A model generated the notes under the pieces. The model searched no databases, was not told the origin of the DNA, and saw only the letters and a list, made by a program, of their open reading frames with translations. Positions 8,477 through 17,319 of a stretch of DNA of 33,004 nt are shown piece by piece. Source of the stretch: Microvirga tunisiensis (GTDB taxonomy: Bacteria > Pseudomonadota > Alphaproteobacteria > Rhizobiales > Beijerinckiaceae); assembly GCF_009296175.1 (NCBI RefSeq), contig NZ_VOSK01000050.1, positions 1 to 33,004 on the forward strand. The letters run 5' to 3'. A program made the position numbers and the translations under genes. Positions within the stretch are counted from its first letter, which is position 1; each line of letters starts with the position of its first letter.

Positions 8477-8504
8477 CCAGCGTATCGCGTCATCCAGCGT
8501 ATCG
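8477..8504 (+). repeat. 11-bp direct repeat before the histidine phosphatase gene
   Basis: CCAGCGTATCG occurs at 8477-8487 and again at 8494-8504, between the fabI stop and the GTG start of the next gene. It could be a slippage duplication or a regulator site; nothing else supports a function. Confidence 0.35.
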
Positions 8505-8516
8505 GACTTAAAAGCC

Positions 8517-9110
8517 GTGACCCCGTCCCGCCCCAAGATCTACTTCATTCGCCATGGCGAGACGGACTGGAATCTAGAGGGACGACTCCAGGGCCAGAAG
8601 GACATCCCGCTCAACGATGTCGGCCGCGTCCAGGCCGAAGAGGCGGCGCGCAAGCTCGAGGCCCTGGTGCCTCACTTTGAGGACCTCGCCTATGTGGCGA
8701 GCCCCATGACCCGCACCCGCGAGACCATGGAGATCCTGCGCACGACGCTCGGCCTGCACCCGGAAGTCTACCGGCTCGACGATCGCCTGGTCGAACTGAC
8801 CTTCGGCACCTGGGAGGGCATGACCTGGAAGGAAGTGCGCAAGGCCGAGCCGGCGCTGGCGGCCCTGCGCGAGCAGGACAAGTGGCATTACGCTCCGCCC
8901 GGCGGCGGCGAGAGCTACGCCATGCTGGTCGACCGCATCCGCCCGATCCTGGACGATCTCACCCGCGACACGGTGATCGTCGCCCATGGCGGCGTCGCCC
9001 GGGCCTTCCTGTCGATCTGCTGCGGCGTCTCCTCCCGTCAGGCTGCCAGCATGGACATCTGGCAGGGCCGGATCCTCGTGATCGAGGGACGCAGCTATCG
9101 TTGGGTGTGA
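8517..9110 (+). CDS. Histidine phosphatase family protein (phosphoglycerate-mutase-like)
   Basis: A 197-residue protein with the phosphohistidine signature FIRHGETDWN near the N-terminus (about residues 9-18), a middle block VASPMTRTRETMEIL, ELTFGTWEGMTWKEV, and a C-terminal VIVAHGGVARA carrying the second catalytic His. These mark the cofactor-dependent phosphoglycerate mutase/phosphatase superfamily. A phosphatase on a small phosphorylated metabolite is more likely than true glycolytic mutase given the short length, but the substrate is unknown. The start is a GTG at 8517; the only longer reading is the extended overlap with fabI, which lacks a start near the domain. Confidence 0.88.
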   Translation: MTPSRPKIYFIRHGETDWNLEGRLQGQKDIPLNDVGRVQAEEAARKLEALVPHFEDLAYVASPMTRTRETMEILRTTLGLHPEVYRLDDRLVELTFGTWEGMTWKEVRKAEPALAALREQDKWHYAPPGGGESYAMLVDRIRPILDDLTRDTVIVAHGGVARAFLSICCGVSSRQAASMDIWQGRILVIEGRSYRWV

Positions 9111-9160
9111 CCGGACTGGCGTCGAGACAACTTATCGCCGCGTTCCCGCGTTGACGGGAT

Positions 9161-9580
9161 ATGCAATACATCTGCGATGCTCCGGGGGTGAAGACGTGGT
9201 TTCGGATCGAGACCGAAGGCGAGGCCGTGCTCGAATCGGACGCGATGGGTCACGCGGTCGAGAAGCACTTCCGCCATGCCTGGGAGGCTGCGGCCAACAG
9301 CTATCAGGCGACCTCCAGTCCCTTCATCGAGCGCAATATCGGTCTCAAGGCTCACGTGCAGCGCATGATGCCGCTGTTCCTGACCTTGCGCGACGATGAG
9401 GGAAAAACGCTCGTCACGGCGATGCTGCCGCCGGGCGGAGAGGACGATCCGCATTTCAGGATCATCGTCGTCGGACCCGAGAACCGCGATCCTTATCCGG
9501 AGCACGGGGATGCCATCGGCGCGCTGGGCGGACATTTCGGCCTCGTCCTCAACCGCGACCGTTGCTATCCGTATCGGTAA
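9161..9580 (+). CDS. Conserved hypothetical protein
   Basis: A 139-residue protein with no signal peptide or membrane segment. It begins MQYICDAPGVKTWFRIETEG, contains a helical region with ESDAMGHAVEKHFRHAWEAA, a conserved-looking block ERNIGLKAHVQRMMPLFLTL, and ends NRDRCYPYR. I recall similar sequences in related Hyphomicrobiales but no assigned function. It has typical codon use for the window. Only a weak GACGGG precedes the ATG. It lies 50 bp after the phosphatase gene and could be the last member of that transcript. Confidence 0.72.
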   Translation: MQYICDAPGVKTWFRIETEGEAVLESDAMGHAVEKHFRHAWEAAANSYQATSSPFIERNIGLKAHVQRMMPLFLTLRDDEGKTLVTAMLPPGGEDDPHFRIIVVGPENRDPYPEHGDAIGALGGHFGLVLNRDRCYPYR

Positions 9581-9789
9581 AGGTCGACGCCGATGGCCTA
9601 AACCCGTGACGGTCCACGTCCAGGACTTCGGCTTGAAACTCACTCTCCACGAAAGGCTGGCGCAATGCCTGTCGTCCGCCAGGCTCAAGGGCTGATCACG
9701 CAGCTTGCTCCGTCCAGGAACTGAGCAGTATCATTCCGGTTATACCTGAGCGCGCAAGCCGCATGGGCCTGCCGTGGATCTAGACCGTC

Positions 9790-11700
9790 ATGGCCACACT
9801 CGCCGACGCCCATACCGATGATGCGAGAGCCGGCAGCGCCTCGCGGACGGTGGTCCTCGGCGCTCTGGGGGTCGTGTTCGGCGATATCGGCACCAGCCCG
9901 CTTTACGCGTTGAGGGAAGCGGCGACCGCAGCCAACCACGGGGTCCTGTCGCAGGCGACGGTCATGGGGGTGTTGTCCCTCATCCTGTGGTCGCTGATCG
10001 TCGTCATCTCGATCAAGTACTGCCTGTTCATCCTGCGGGCCGACAACCGCGGCGAAGGCGGGATCATCGCGCTGCTCGCGCTCCTGGGCGTCCGGCGCAT
10101 TCAGCCCGGCTCCTGGCGCATGTACCTGTCCGTGCTCGGTCTCATCGGCACGGCGCTGCTCTATGCCGACGGCACGATCACGCCCGCCATCTCCGTCCTG
10201 AGCGCCATCGAGGGCCTCTCCGTCGACTCGGACCGGTTCCAGCCTTACGTGCTCCCGATCACGATGGCCATCCTGGTGACGCTGTTCGCCGTCCAGCGCA
10301 TGGGCACCGGCCGGATCGGGCGCATCTTCGGCCCGTTCATGCTAATCTGGTTCTCGGTGCTGGGACTGCTCGGGCTCGGCGGGATCGTGGCCGCTCCCGG
10401 GGTGGTCGCCGCGATCAACCCGGTCCATGCGCTGGCCTTTCTGATCGACACGGACATCTCGGTCACGCTCGCTGTTCTCGCTGCGGTGTTCCTCACCGTG
10501 ACGGGCGGAGAAGCTCTCTATGCCGATCTCGGCCATTTCGGTCCGGTCCCGATCCGCAACGCGTGGTTCTTCATCGTTCTGCCGGCCCTCATGCTCAACT
10601 ATTTCGGCCAGGGGGCGCTCCTGCTGACGAACCCGGGTGCGGTCGAGAGCCCGTTCTATCACCTTGCTCCCGACTGGGCGCATTATCCGCTCGTGGTCCT
10701 CGCCACCTTCGCGACCGTCATCGCCTCGCAGGCCGTCATCACGGGCGCCTTCTCGCTGACGCAGCAGGCGATCCAGCTCGGGTTCCTGCCCAGGATGCGG
10801 GTCATCCATACCTCGACCCATGAACGGGGCCATGTCTATGTGCCCTTCGTGAACTAGGCCCTTGCCCTGCTGACCTTCGCGGCCGTCCTCGGTTTCGGTT
10901 CGTCCAGCAACCTAGCTGGCGCCTACGGCCTGGCCGTGTCGCTCGACATGGTGATCACGACGATCCTGGCGACCTTCGTCGCCCTGCATTGGGGCCATCG
11001 GCCCATTCTCGTCTATCTGCTGAATGGGTGCCTGCTGCTGGTCGATCTGGTCTTCTTGGCGGCCAACACGACGAAGCTCCTGGAGGGCGGCTGGTTCCCG
11101 CTTCTGATTGCGCTGAGCGCGGCCTTCATGATGCTGACATGGCGCAAGGGGCAGCAGCTCGTCCAGCGGGCGCGGACGCATTTGCGCATGTCCACGAAGG
11201 ATTTCCTGCACTTGCTGGAGCAGCAGCCGCCGATCCGCATCCCGGGCACGGCGGTGATCATGTCCGCATCGCCGACGGGCATTCCCGGAACCCTTCTGCA
11301 TCACCTCAAGCACAACCGGGTGCTGCACGAGACCGTGTTCCTGGTGTCGGTCGTGGTCACCGACGAGCCGACGGTCAAAGAGGACGCGTGCGTTCATCTC
11401 GTGCCGATCGGCGAGGGCGTTCAGCGCCTTGTCCTGCGTCTCGGCTTTACCGAAAAGCCTGATGTGCCCTCGGTGCTGCGTCTCGCGGCCGCTCACCTTC
11501 GCCTGCCCGATTTCGATCCCGACGCCATCACCTATTATGTCGGCCGCCAGACGGTCGTGGCCTCCAAGGCGCTTCCCGGCATGGCCTTCTGGCGCGAGGT
11601 GATCTTCGCCATGCTGAACCGCAACGCCGAGCTGACCGCGGACTATTTCTGCATCCCGGCCGCCCAGGTCGTCGAGATCGGCAGTTCCATCGAGATCTGA
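9790..11700 (+). pseudogene. kup: Low-affinity potassium uptake protein Kup, interrupted by an amber stop
   Basis: A single continuous frame of 636 codons encodes a Kup/HAK/KT potassium transporter (inner membrane K+:H+ symporter). The N-terminus has the signature GALGVVFGDIGTSPLYALRE. About twelve hydrophobic segments follow, then a soluble C-terminal domain. At 10855-10857 a TAG follows VPFVN. In homologues as I know them the residue after this Asn is Trp, so TGG to TAG is the likely change. Immediately after the stop the same frame continues with Kup sequence (VLGFGSSSNLAGAYGLAV) and runs to 11700. The product as written stops at residue 355, losing the last membrane segments and the C-terminal domain. 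No Shine-Dalgarno is visible before the ATG. Confidence 0.92.
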
Positions 11701-11716
11701 TCCGACACGCGTCGCA

Positions 11717-11740
11717 TTCCCGGCGGCCGCGGGCCGGGAA
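11717..11740. terminator. GC-rich hairpin after kup
   Basis: TTCCCGGC (11717-11724) and GCCGGGAA (11733-11740) form a perfect 8-bp stem, 16 bp after the kup stop. There is no T-run behind it, so it would be a weak or non-canonical terminator or an mRNA end-protecting hairpin. Confidence 0.4.
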
Positions 11741-11930
11741 GGGGGCCATTCGCACTCTCGGCGCGGCTGGTGGGTTCCCGTCCTCTCCGCTGCCCCTCCG
11801 GACGGGCCCCGCTCCTTGGTCGCGCTCTCCCTGTCCCGCGCCCGCCTTTGTCACACTCTCCTTTGTCCTGCTCCCCGTCATGGCCGTCCCCGGGCTCGAT
11901 CCCAGCCATCCCGCTTCCAGCCCCATCGCC

Positions 11931-12033
11931 CTCATCCTGAGGAGCAGCCGTGAGGCTGCGTCTCGAAGGAGGAGTCCAGTGCTCTCCGGACCTTCCTTCG
12001 AGATGCCGCTTGCAGCGGCTCCTCAGGACGAGG
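11931..12033. repeat. REP-type element, CTCATCCTGAGGAGC family
   Basis: Two inverted units face each other. One begins CTCATCCTGAGGAGC and ends GTCTCGAAGGA (11931-11970). The other begins TCCTTCGAGA and ends GGCTCCTCAGGACGAG (11994-12032). Each also has an internal Cys-loop-like GC hairpin (GCAGCC/GGCTGC; GCCGCT/AGCGGC). This layout matches a dispersed palindromic family that I recall as frequent in intergenic regions of Bradyrhizobium- and Methylobacterium-like genomes. Its role is unknown. Confidence 0.65.
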
Positions 12034-12078
12034 CCAAGCGAGACGATCGGGATCACGGCCTCCTAGACACGCTCCCTA

Positions 12079-12168
12079 GTCATGGCCGGGCTTGTCCCGG
12101 CCATCCCGATCCGGTGAGGCACGGCGGTTCAATCCATCGGGGTCACCGGGACGAGCCCGGTGATGACG
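12079..12168. repeat. REP-like pair, copy 1 (GGCCGGGCTTGTCCCGGCC type)
   Basis: The left hairpin TCATGGCCGGGC...GTCCCGGCCATC (12080-12105) is followed about 30 bases later by a right hairpin GGTCACCGGG...CCCGGTGATGAC (12141-12167). The same two-hairpin layout recurs at 13975, 15490 and 21356. Confidence 0.7.
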
Positions 12169-12271
12169 GAGAGGGTGGAGTCAGACGGTGCGAGGGGCGA
12201 AACGACCGGTTGTTGAGTCACGGCCAAGAATGTGATCTTAATAGATACTATGTTTCATATTCGGGGGCGTC

Positions 12272-12661
12272 ATGTATCGCATCATCGTCGCCGCAGCGGG
12301 GCTGGCCCTGCTCACAGGGGCCGCATCCGCCGAGACCATCGAGCGGACCGTCAAGGCCAACACGATTTCGGCGCTCGGTGGGTTCCTGGGGTACGAGGTG
12401 AACACCTGCTATCCCTCGGTCATTCCCGATGTGAAAGTTCGTCAGGCGCCTGCCAATGGAACCATCCAGATCCGCCCCTATGAGCAGGCCCTGGGAAAGG
12501 ATTCCACTGCCCGGGCACGAAGGTCCGCGGTCTCGCCTTCGTCTATGCGCCGAACAAGGGTTTCAAGGGGGGATGAGGTGGTCCTCGACATCCCCTGGAG
12601 CTCGAACGATCTTGGCCTGCCGAACCTGATGACCAAAACCTATAGGATCCGTGTCGAGTGA
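12272..12661 (+). CDS. Small exported protein with a ~21-residue out-of-frame core
   Basis: An open frame of 129 residues with a signal peptide (MYRIIVAAAGLALLTGAASA) and a mature domain that begins YEVNTCYPSVIPDV and ends with TKTYRIRVE. The frame is open throughout, but residues about 79-100 look wrong (Arg/Ser-rich, STARARRSAVSPSSMRR). Shifting frame at 12504-12505 and back at the G run 12567-12572 gives a sensible core, CPGTKVRGLAFVYAPNKGFK, supplying a second Cys. One missing base and one extra base would explain this, so I believe the annotated protein is partly mistranslated. The family is a small secreted protein of unknown function. It has only a weak GGGGGCG before the ATG. Confidence 0.7.
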   Translation: MYRIIVAAAGLALLTGAASAETIERTVKANTISALGGFLGYEVNTCYPSVIPDVKVRQAPANGTIQIRPYEQALGKDSTARARRSAVSPSSMRRTRVSRGDEVVLDIPWSSNDLGLPNLMTKTYRIRVE

Positions 12662-12789
12662 GGCGCGAGCGCGCGCGGCGGACAGCGGGGCGACGAACCA
12701 GGATCGGGAGCCGGCAGGGAGGTGGATGGCATCGCGCGTGACACCCGGCCGCTTTGGTTCTAAGACGCCGTGAACATCGAAGAAGCGCC

Positions 12790-13905
12790 ATGTCCCACAA
12801 CACCTTCGGCCACCTGTTCCGCGTCACCACTTTCGGCGAAAGCCACGGACCCGCCCTGGGCTGCGTGGTCGATGGGTGCCCGCCCATGATCCCGCTCGAG
12901 GCGTCCGAGATCCAGGCGGAGCTCGACCGCCGCCGTCCGGGCCAGTCGCGCTTCACCACCCAGCGCCAGGAGCCGGATCAGGTCAAGATCCTCTCCGGCG
13001 TGTTTACGGACGAGCGCACGGGACGGCAGGTGACGACCGGCACGCCGATCGCGCTGATGATCGAGAACGTGGACCAGCGCTCCAAGGATTATTCGGAGAT
13101 CAAGGAATCCTACCGACCGGGGCACGCGGATTTCACCTACGACGTGAAATACGGCATCCGCGACTATCGTGGCGGCGGCCGCTCCTCGGCCCGCGAGACG
13201 GCGGCCCGCGTGGCGGCCGGGGCCATTGCCCGCAAGGTGCTCCCCGGAATCACCATCCGCGGCGCCCTCGTGCAGATGGGGCCGCACGCCATCGACCGCG
13301 GCAACTGGGATTGGGACGAGGTGGCGCGCAACCCGTTCTTCTGCCCGGATGCGAAGGCGGCCCAGTTCTACGAGGACTATCTCGACGGACTGCGCAAGGA
13401 CGGCTCCTCCATCGGGGCGGTCCTGGAGATCGTGGCGGAGGGCGTGCCCGCCGGCCTCGGCGCTCCGATCTACGGCAAGCTCGATTCCGACCTCGCCTCG
13501 GCGCTAATGTCGATCAATGCGGTCAAGGGGGTCGAGATCGGCGATGGCTTCGCGGCAGCGGCCCTCCGCGGCGAGGAGAATGCGGACGAGATGCGCCCCG
13601 GCAACCAGGGCGCACCCACGTTCCTGTCGAACCATGCCGGCGGCGTGCTCGGCGGCATCTCCACGGGCCAGCCCGTCGTGTGCCGTTTTGCCGTGAAGCC
13701 GACCTCCTCGATCCTCACCCCCAGGGCCAGCGTCACCCGCTCCGGCGCCGAGGCGGAGGTTCGGACCAAGGGGCGCCACGACCCCTGCGTGGGCATCCGG
13801 GCGGTTCCAGTCGGCGAGGCCATGGTGGCCTGCGTTCTGGCGGATCACCTCCTGCGCCATCGCGGCCAGGTCGGTCAGGGAGCCTCTTGGCCGTTCGAGG
13901 CTTGA
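12790..13905 (+). CDS. aroC: Chorismate synthase
   Basis: A 371-residue chorismate synthase, which converts 5-enolpyruvylshikimate 3-phosphate to chorismate with reduced FMN, the last step of the shikimate pathway. The signature blocks are present: the N-terminal [20 protein letters not shown], then RPGHADFTY with [20 protein letters not shown] (catalytic His and Arg region), and [20 protein letters not shown]. The ATG at 12790 fits the family start; a longer reading from 12754 is not supported. It is followed by a REP-like pair rather than a standard terminator. Confidence 0.97.
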   Translation: MSHNTFGHLFRVTTFGESHGPALGCVVDGCPPMIPLEASEIQAELDRRRPGQSRFTTQRQEPDQVKILSGVFTDERTGRQVTTGTPIALMIENVDQRSKDYSEIKESYRPGHADFTYDVKYGIRDYRGGGRSSARETAARVAAGAIARKVLPGITIRGALVQMGPHAIDRGNWDWDEVARNPFFCPDAKAAQFYEDYLDGLRKDGSSIGAVLEIVAEGVPAGLGAPIYGKLDSDLASALMSINAVKGVEIGDGFAAAALRGEENADEMRPGNQGAPTFLSNHAGGVLGGISTGQPVVCRFAVKPTSSILTPRASVTRSGAEAEVRTKGRHDPCVGIRAVPVGEAMVACVLADHLLRHRGQVGQGASWPFEA

Positions 13906-13974
13906 GATCATCCAGGCGTTACCAGCCTCGTCTGCAGGTTGAGGGAATAGGAAAGAGCGTGGACACAACCTGAA

Positions 13975-14067
13975 CGTCATGGCCGGCCTTGTGCCGGCCA
14001 TCTCGATCGGAAGAGCGCGGTGCTTCAAGCGATCGGGTTCACCGGCACAAGGCCGGTGAGGACGACG
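13975..14067. repeat. REP-like pair, copy 2
   Basis: The left hairpin CGTCATGGCCGGCC...GGCCGGCCATC (13975-14003) and the right hairpin TTCACCGGCACAAGGCCGGTGAG (14038-14060) have the same arrangement as copy 1. It occupies the gap between aroC and the RibB fusion. Confidence 0.75.
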
Positions 14068-14121
14068 GAGTTGGATCTGATGCCCTCAGCCCTGCAGCGA
14101 TTTTGCAAAACCCGGATTGCG

Positions 14122-14142
14122 GATTTTAGTTTTACTAAAATC
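14122..14142. promoter_or_regulatory. Perfect palindrome upstream of the HTH-RibB gene (candidate operator)
   Basis: GATTTTAGT (14122-14130) and ACTAAAATC (14134-14142) are perfect 9-bp inverted arms around TTT, ending 23 bp before the ATG at 14166. A second, smaller palindrome TTTTGCAAAA lies at 14101-14110. Both are AT-rich islands in GC-rich DNA. A dimeric HTH protein could bind here; the HTH domain encoded by the next gene is the obvious candidate (inference). Confidence 0.5.
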
Positions 14143-14165
14143 TCTTCATCGGCTAAGCCTCCCGT

Positions 14166-15455
14166 ATGAGACTGGCTGATTGGTTATCCCGCAACGGTGT
14201 GTCGCGCGTCGCGTTCGCGCGGCGGATCGGCGTCACCCCTGGCGCCGTCACCCAGCTGTGCAATTACGACCAGGCCTGGCTCTCCCGTGATACCGCCGAA
14301 TTGATTGCCCGTGAAACCCGAGGGGCTGTCACGCCCAACGATTTTCTGCCCGAATCCGCCAAGGAGGCCTTGATGCCCCATTCCGTCACCGAAGCCGTCG
14401 AGGCTTTCGCCCGTGGTGAAATCGTCATCGTCACCGATGATGACGATCGCGAGAACGAGGGCGATCTCATCGTCGCCGCCTCCCTCTGCACGCCCGAGAA
14501 GATGGCCTTCATCATCCGCAACACCTGCGGCATCGTCTGCGCGCCGCTCACCGTCGCCGAGGCCCGCCGCCTGCGGCTCGACCCTATGGTGCAGGCAAAC
14601 GACGCGCCGCTCGGCACGGCGTTCACGGTCACGGTGGACGCGAGGCACGGGCTGACCACGGGCATCTCCGCCGAGCAGCGCTCGAACACCGTGCGGGCGC
14701 TCGCCAACAACAATATGGGCGCGGCCGATTTCGTGCGCCCCGGCCATGTCTTCCCGCTCATCGCCAAGGACGGCGGCGTGCTCATGCGCTCCGGCCACAC
14801 GGAGGCGGCGGTCGACTTGTGCAAGCTCGCGAACCTGCCGCCGGTCGGCGTGATCTGCGAACTCGCCAATGACGACGGCACGGTGATGAAGGGCCGGCAG
14901 ATCGATGCCTTCGCGGAGACGCACAATCTCAAACGCATCTCGGTCGCCGATCTGATCGCCTACCGTCAGGCGCGGGAAAAGCTCGTCGAGCGGATCGGCA
15001 CGTTCCCGGTGGAGACCCAGTGGGGTCCGTTCACGGGCTATGCCTACTCGACGCCCTTCGACAGCGTGCAGCATATCGCGCTCGTCCATGGCCGCATCGG
15101 CGACGGTTCGAACATTCCGGTGCGCCTGCACCGCGCCAATGCGCTCACCGACGTGTTCGAGGGCGGCAAGACGGTGAACGCGGCTCTCCAGCTCTTCGTC
15201 AAGGAGGGCAGGGGCGTTCTCGTCTATCTGCGCGACGGCACCGCCGGCGTGCCGACCACGTCCTTCTCGGACAGCGAGGACACGGGATCGGAAGCGATGC
15301 GCTCCAGCCAGTGGCGCGAGATCGGCCTCGGCGCGCAGATCCTGCGGGATCTCGGCGTCGCGTCGATCCGCAACCTCGCGACGTCGAGCCGTTCCTATGT
15401 GGGCCTGAGCGGCTTCGGCATCGAGCTGCTGGGGGACGAACCGATCGAGTGTTGA
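14166..15455 (+). CDS. ribB: HTH-fused 3,4-dihydroxy-2-butanone 4-phosphate synthase with RibA-like tail
   Basis: A 429-residue three-part protein. Residues 1-60 are a Cro/YdaS-like helix-turn-helix (VAFARRIGVTPGAVTQLC, then ETRGAVTPNDF). Residues about 70-275 are RibB, which makes the four-carbon riboflavin precursor from ribulose 5-phosphate; the DDDDRENEGD metal-binding motif and GHTEAAVDL are intact. Residues about 285-425 resemble GTP cyclohydrolase II but lack the three zinc-binding cysteines and the LRQEGRG motif (LRDGTAGVP here), so cyclohydrolase activity is unlikely; this is RibBX-like. A strong internal site, AAGGAGG, lies 5 bases before an in-frame ATG at 14373 (residue 70), so an HTH-free enzyme may also be made. 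The 14166 ATG itself has no Shine-Dalgarno. Confidence 0.92.
   Translation: MRLADWLSRNGVSRVAFARRIGVTPGAVTQLCNYDQAWLSRDTAELIARETRGAVTPNDFLPESAKEALMPHSVTEAVEAFARGEIVIVTDDDDRENEGDLIVAASLCTPEKMAFIIRNTCGIVCAPLTVAEARRLRLDPMVQANDAPLGTAFTVTVDARHGLTTGISAEQRSNTVRALANNNMGAADFVRPGHVFPLIAKDGGVLMRSGHTEAAVDLCKLANLPPVGVICELANDDGTVMKGRQIDAFAETHNLKRISVADLIAYRQAREKLVERIGTFPVETQWGPFTGYAYSTPFDSVQHIALVHGRIGDGSNIPVRLHRANALTDVFEGGKTVNAALQLFVKEGRGVLVYLRDGTAGVPTTSFSDSEDTGSEAMRSSQWREIGLGAQILRDLGVASIRNLATSSRSYVGLSGFGIELLGDEPIEC
14361..14375 (+). promoter_or_regulatory. Internal ribosome-binding site and start within the HTH-RibB gene
   Basis: AAGGAGG at 14361-14367 is followed after 5 bases by ATG at 14373, in frame with the long protein and exactly at the HTH/RibB domain border. 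It is the best Shine-Dalgarno in this part of the window. It would start a 360-residue RibB without the HTH. Confidence 0.6.
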
Positions 15456-15489
15456 GGCGCGCCTGTCCAGGCCGCGTGAAAACTCCTCG

Positions 15490-15570
15490 CGTCATCACCG
15501 GCCTTGTGCAGGTGATCCCGTTTTAAAAGGCGCAGCGCTCCTCGCATCGGGATGGCCGGCACAAGGCCGG

Positions 15571-15581
<11 letters not shown>
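15490..15581. repeat. REP-like pair, copy 3, overlapping an adjacent stop codon
   Basis: The left hairpin GTCATCACCGGCC...GCAGGTGATCCC (15490-15519) has one arm mismatch, and the right hairpin is GATGGCCGGCACAAGGCCGGC followed by TATGACGC (15551-15579). Orientation is opposite to copies 1 and 2. The right hairpin contains the stop codon of the minus-strand HDAC-family gene. The pair separates two convergent genes and may act as their shared transcript end. Confidence 0.75.
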
Positions 15582-16548
<967 letters not shown>

Positions 16549-16731
16549 GTGCGTTCTTGAATGAGGATTGCCGCGAGTGTCGCAGCGTCACGAGCGGCTG
16601 TCTATGTTGTTGCGATGCAACACTTTCCAATGCGGAGCCGTGCCATGGTGTGTTTCGATTCGACTTAACGACGTCACGGCCTGAAACGAAATTTTGTCGC
16701 GACCCACGCTGAGTTTGCAGAGCTTTACACG

Positions 16732-17319
16732 ATGCGCCTTTCCCGTCTGCCCCTTCTTTTGGCAATGATCATGGCTCTGGCCGGATGCAACTTCAAAGGC
16801 GTCCCGGATCCCCAGGTCTCGGCCCGTGATACCGAGTGGATGGCGCAAGTCCCGAAGGCCGAGGACGATCCACGCTTCGGCCGCTACCTGATCGATGATC
16901 CCACCGGTGAGGCGCCGGGCACCATCGTGGTCGATACCAAGGAGCGCCAGCTCTACTACGTTCAGGCCAACAAGAAGGCGATCCGCTACGGCGTCGCCGT
17001 CGGCGACGAGGCCTATGGCTGGACCGGCACGGCCACCATCGCCCGCAAGGCGGAATGGCCGGATTGGAATCCTCCGGCCGAGATGAAGGCCCGCTGGCCG
17101 CATGTCCAATACACGAAGGGCGGCCCTGACAACCCGCTCGGCGCGCGCGCGCTCTACCTCTACGAGGGCAACAAGGACACGCTCTATCGCATCCACGGCA
17201 CGAACGAGCCGGAGAAGATCGGCCATGCGGTGTCCTCGGGCTGCATCCGGATGCGCAACATCGACGTCGTCGACCTCTATAACCGCGTGTCCCTGAACAC
17301 GAAGGTCATCGTCCGCTAG
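16732..17319 (+). CDS. L,D-transpeptidase (YkuD domain) lipoprotein
   Basis: A 195-residue protein. Residues 1-19 form a lipoprotein signal with lipobox ALAGC, so it is probably anchored in the periplasm by a lipidated Cys19. The YkuD domain covers about residues 60-195, with IVVDTKERQLYYVQANKKAI, a substrate loop and the catalytic HGTNEPEKIGHAVSSGCIRM, with Cys171 as nucleophile. Such enzymes make 3-3 peptidoglycan cross-links or attach proteins to peptidoglycan. It is divergent from the HDAC-family gene with about 180 bp between starts. No strong ribosome-binding site is seen. Confidence 0.92.
   Translation: MRLSRLPLLLAMIMALAGCNFKGVPDPQVSARDTEWMAQVPKAEDDPRFGRYLIDDPTGEAPGTIVVDTKERQLYYVQANKKAIRYGVAVGDEAYGWTGTATIARKAEWPDWNPPAEMKARWPHVQYTKGGPDNPLGARALYLYEGNKDTLYRIHGTNEPEKIGHAVSSGCIRMRNIDVVDLYNRVSLNTKVIVR

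Larger units (their letters stand above)
11701..12271. other. Noncoding region rich in palindromes
   Basis: There is no credible gene in these 571 bases. The region begins with a GC hairpin just after kup, then a C/T-rich stretch. It then holds two different REP-type element pairs (about 11931-12033 and 12079-12168), and finally an AT-rich stretch (about 12225-12265) that probably holds the promoter of the following exported-protein gene. Confidence 0.7.
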
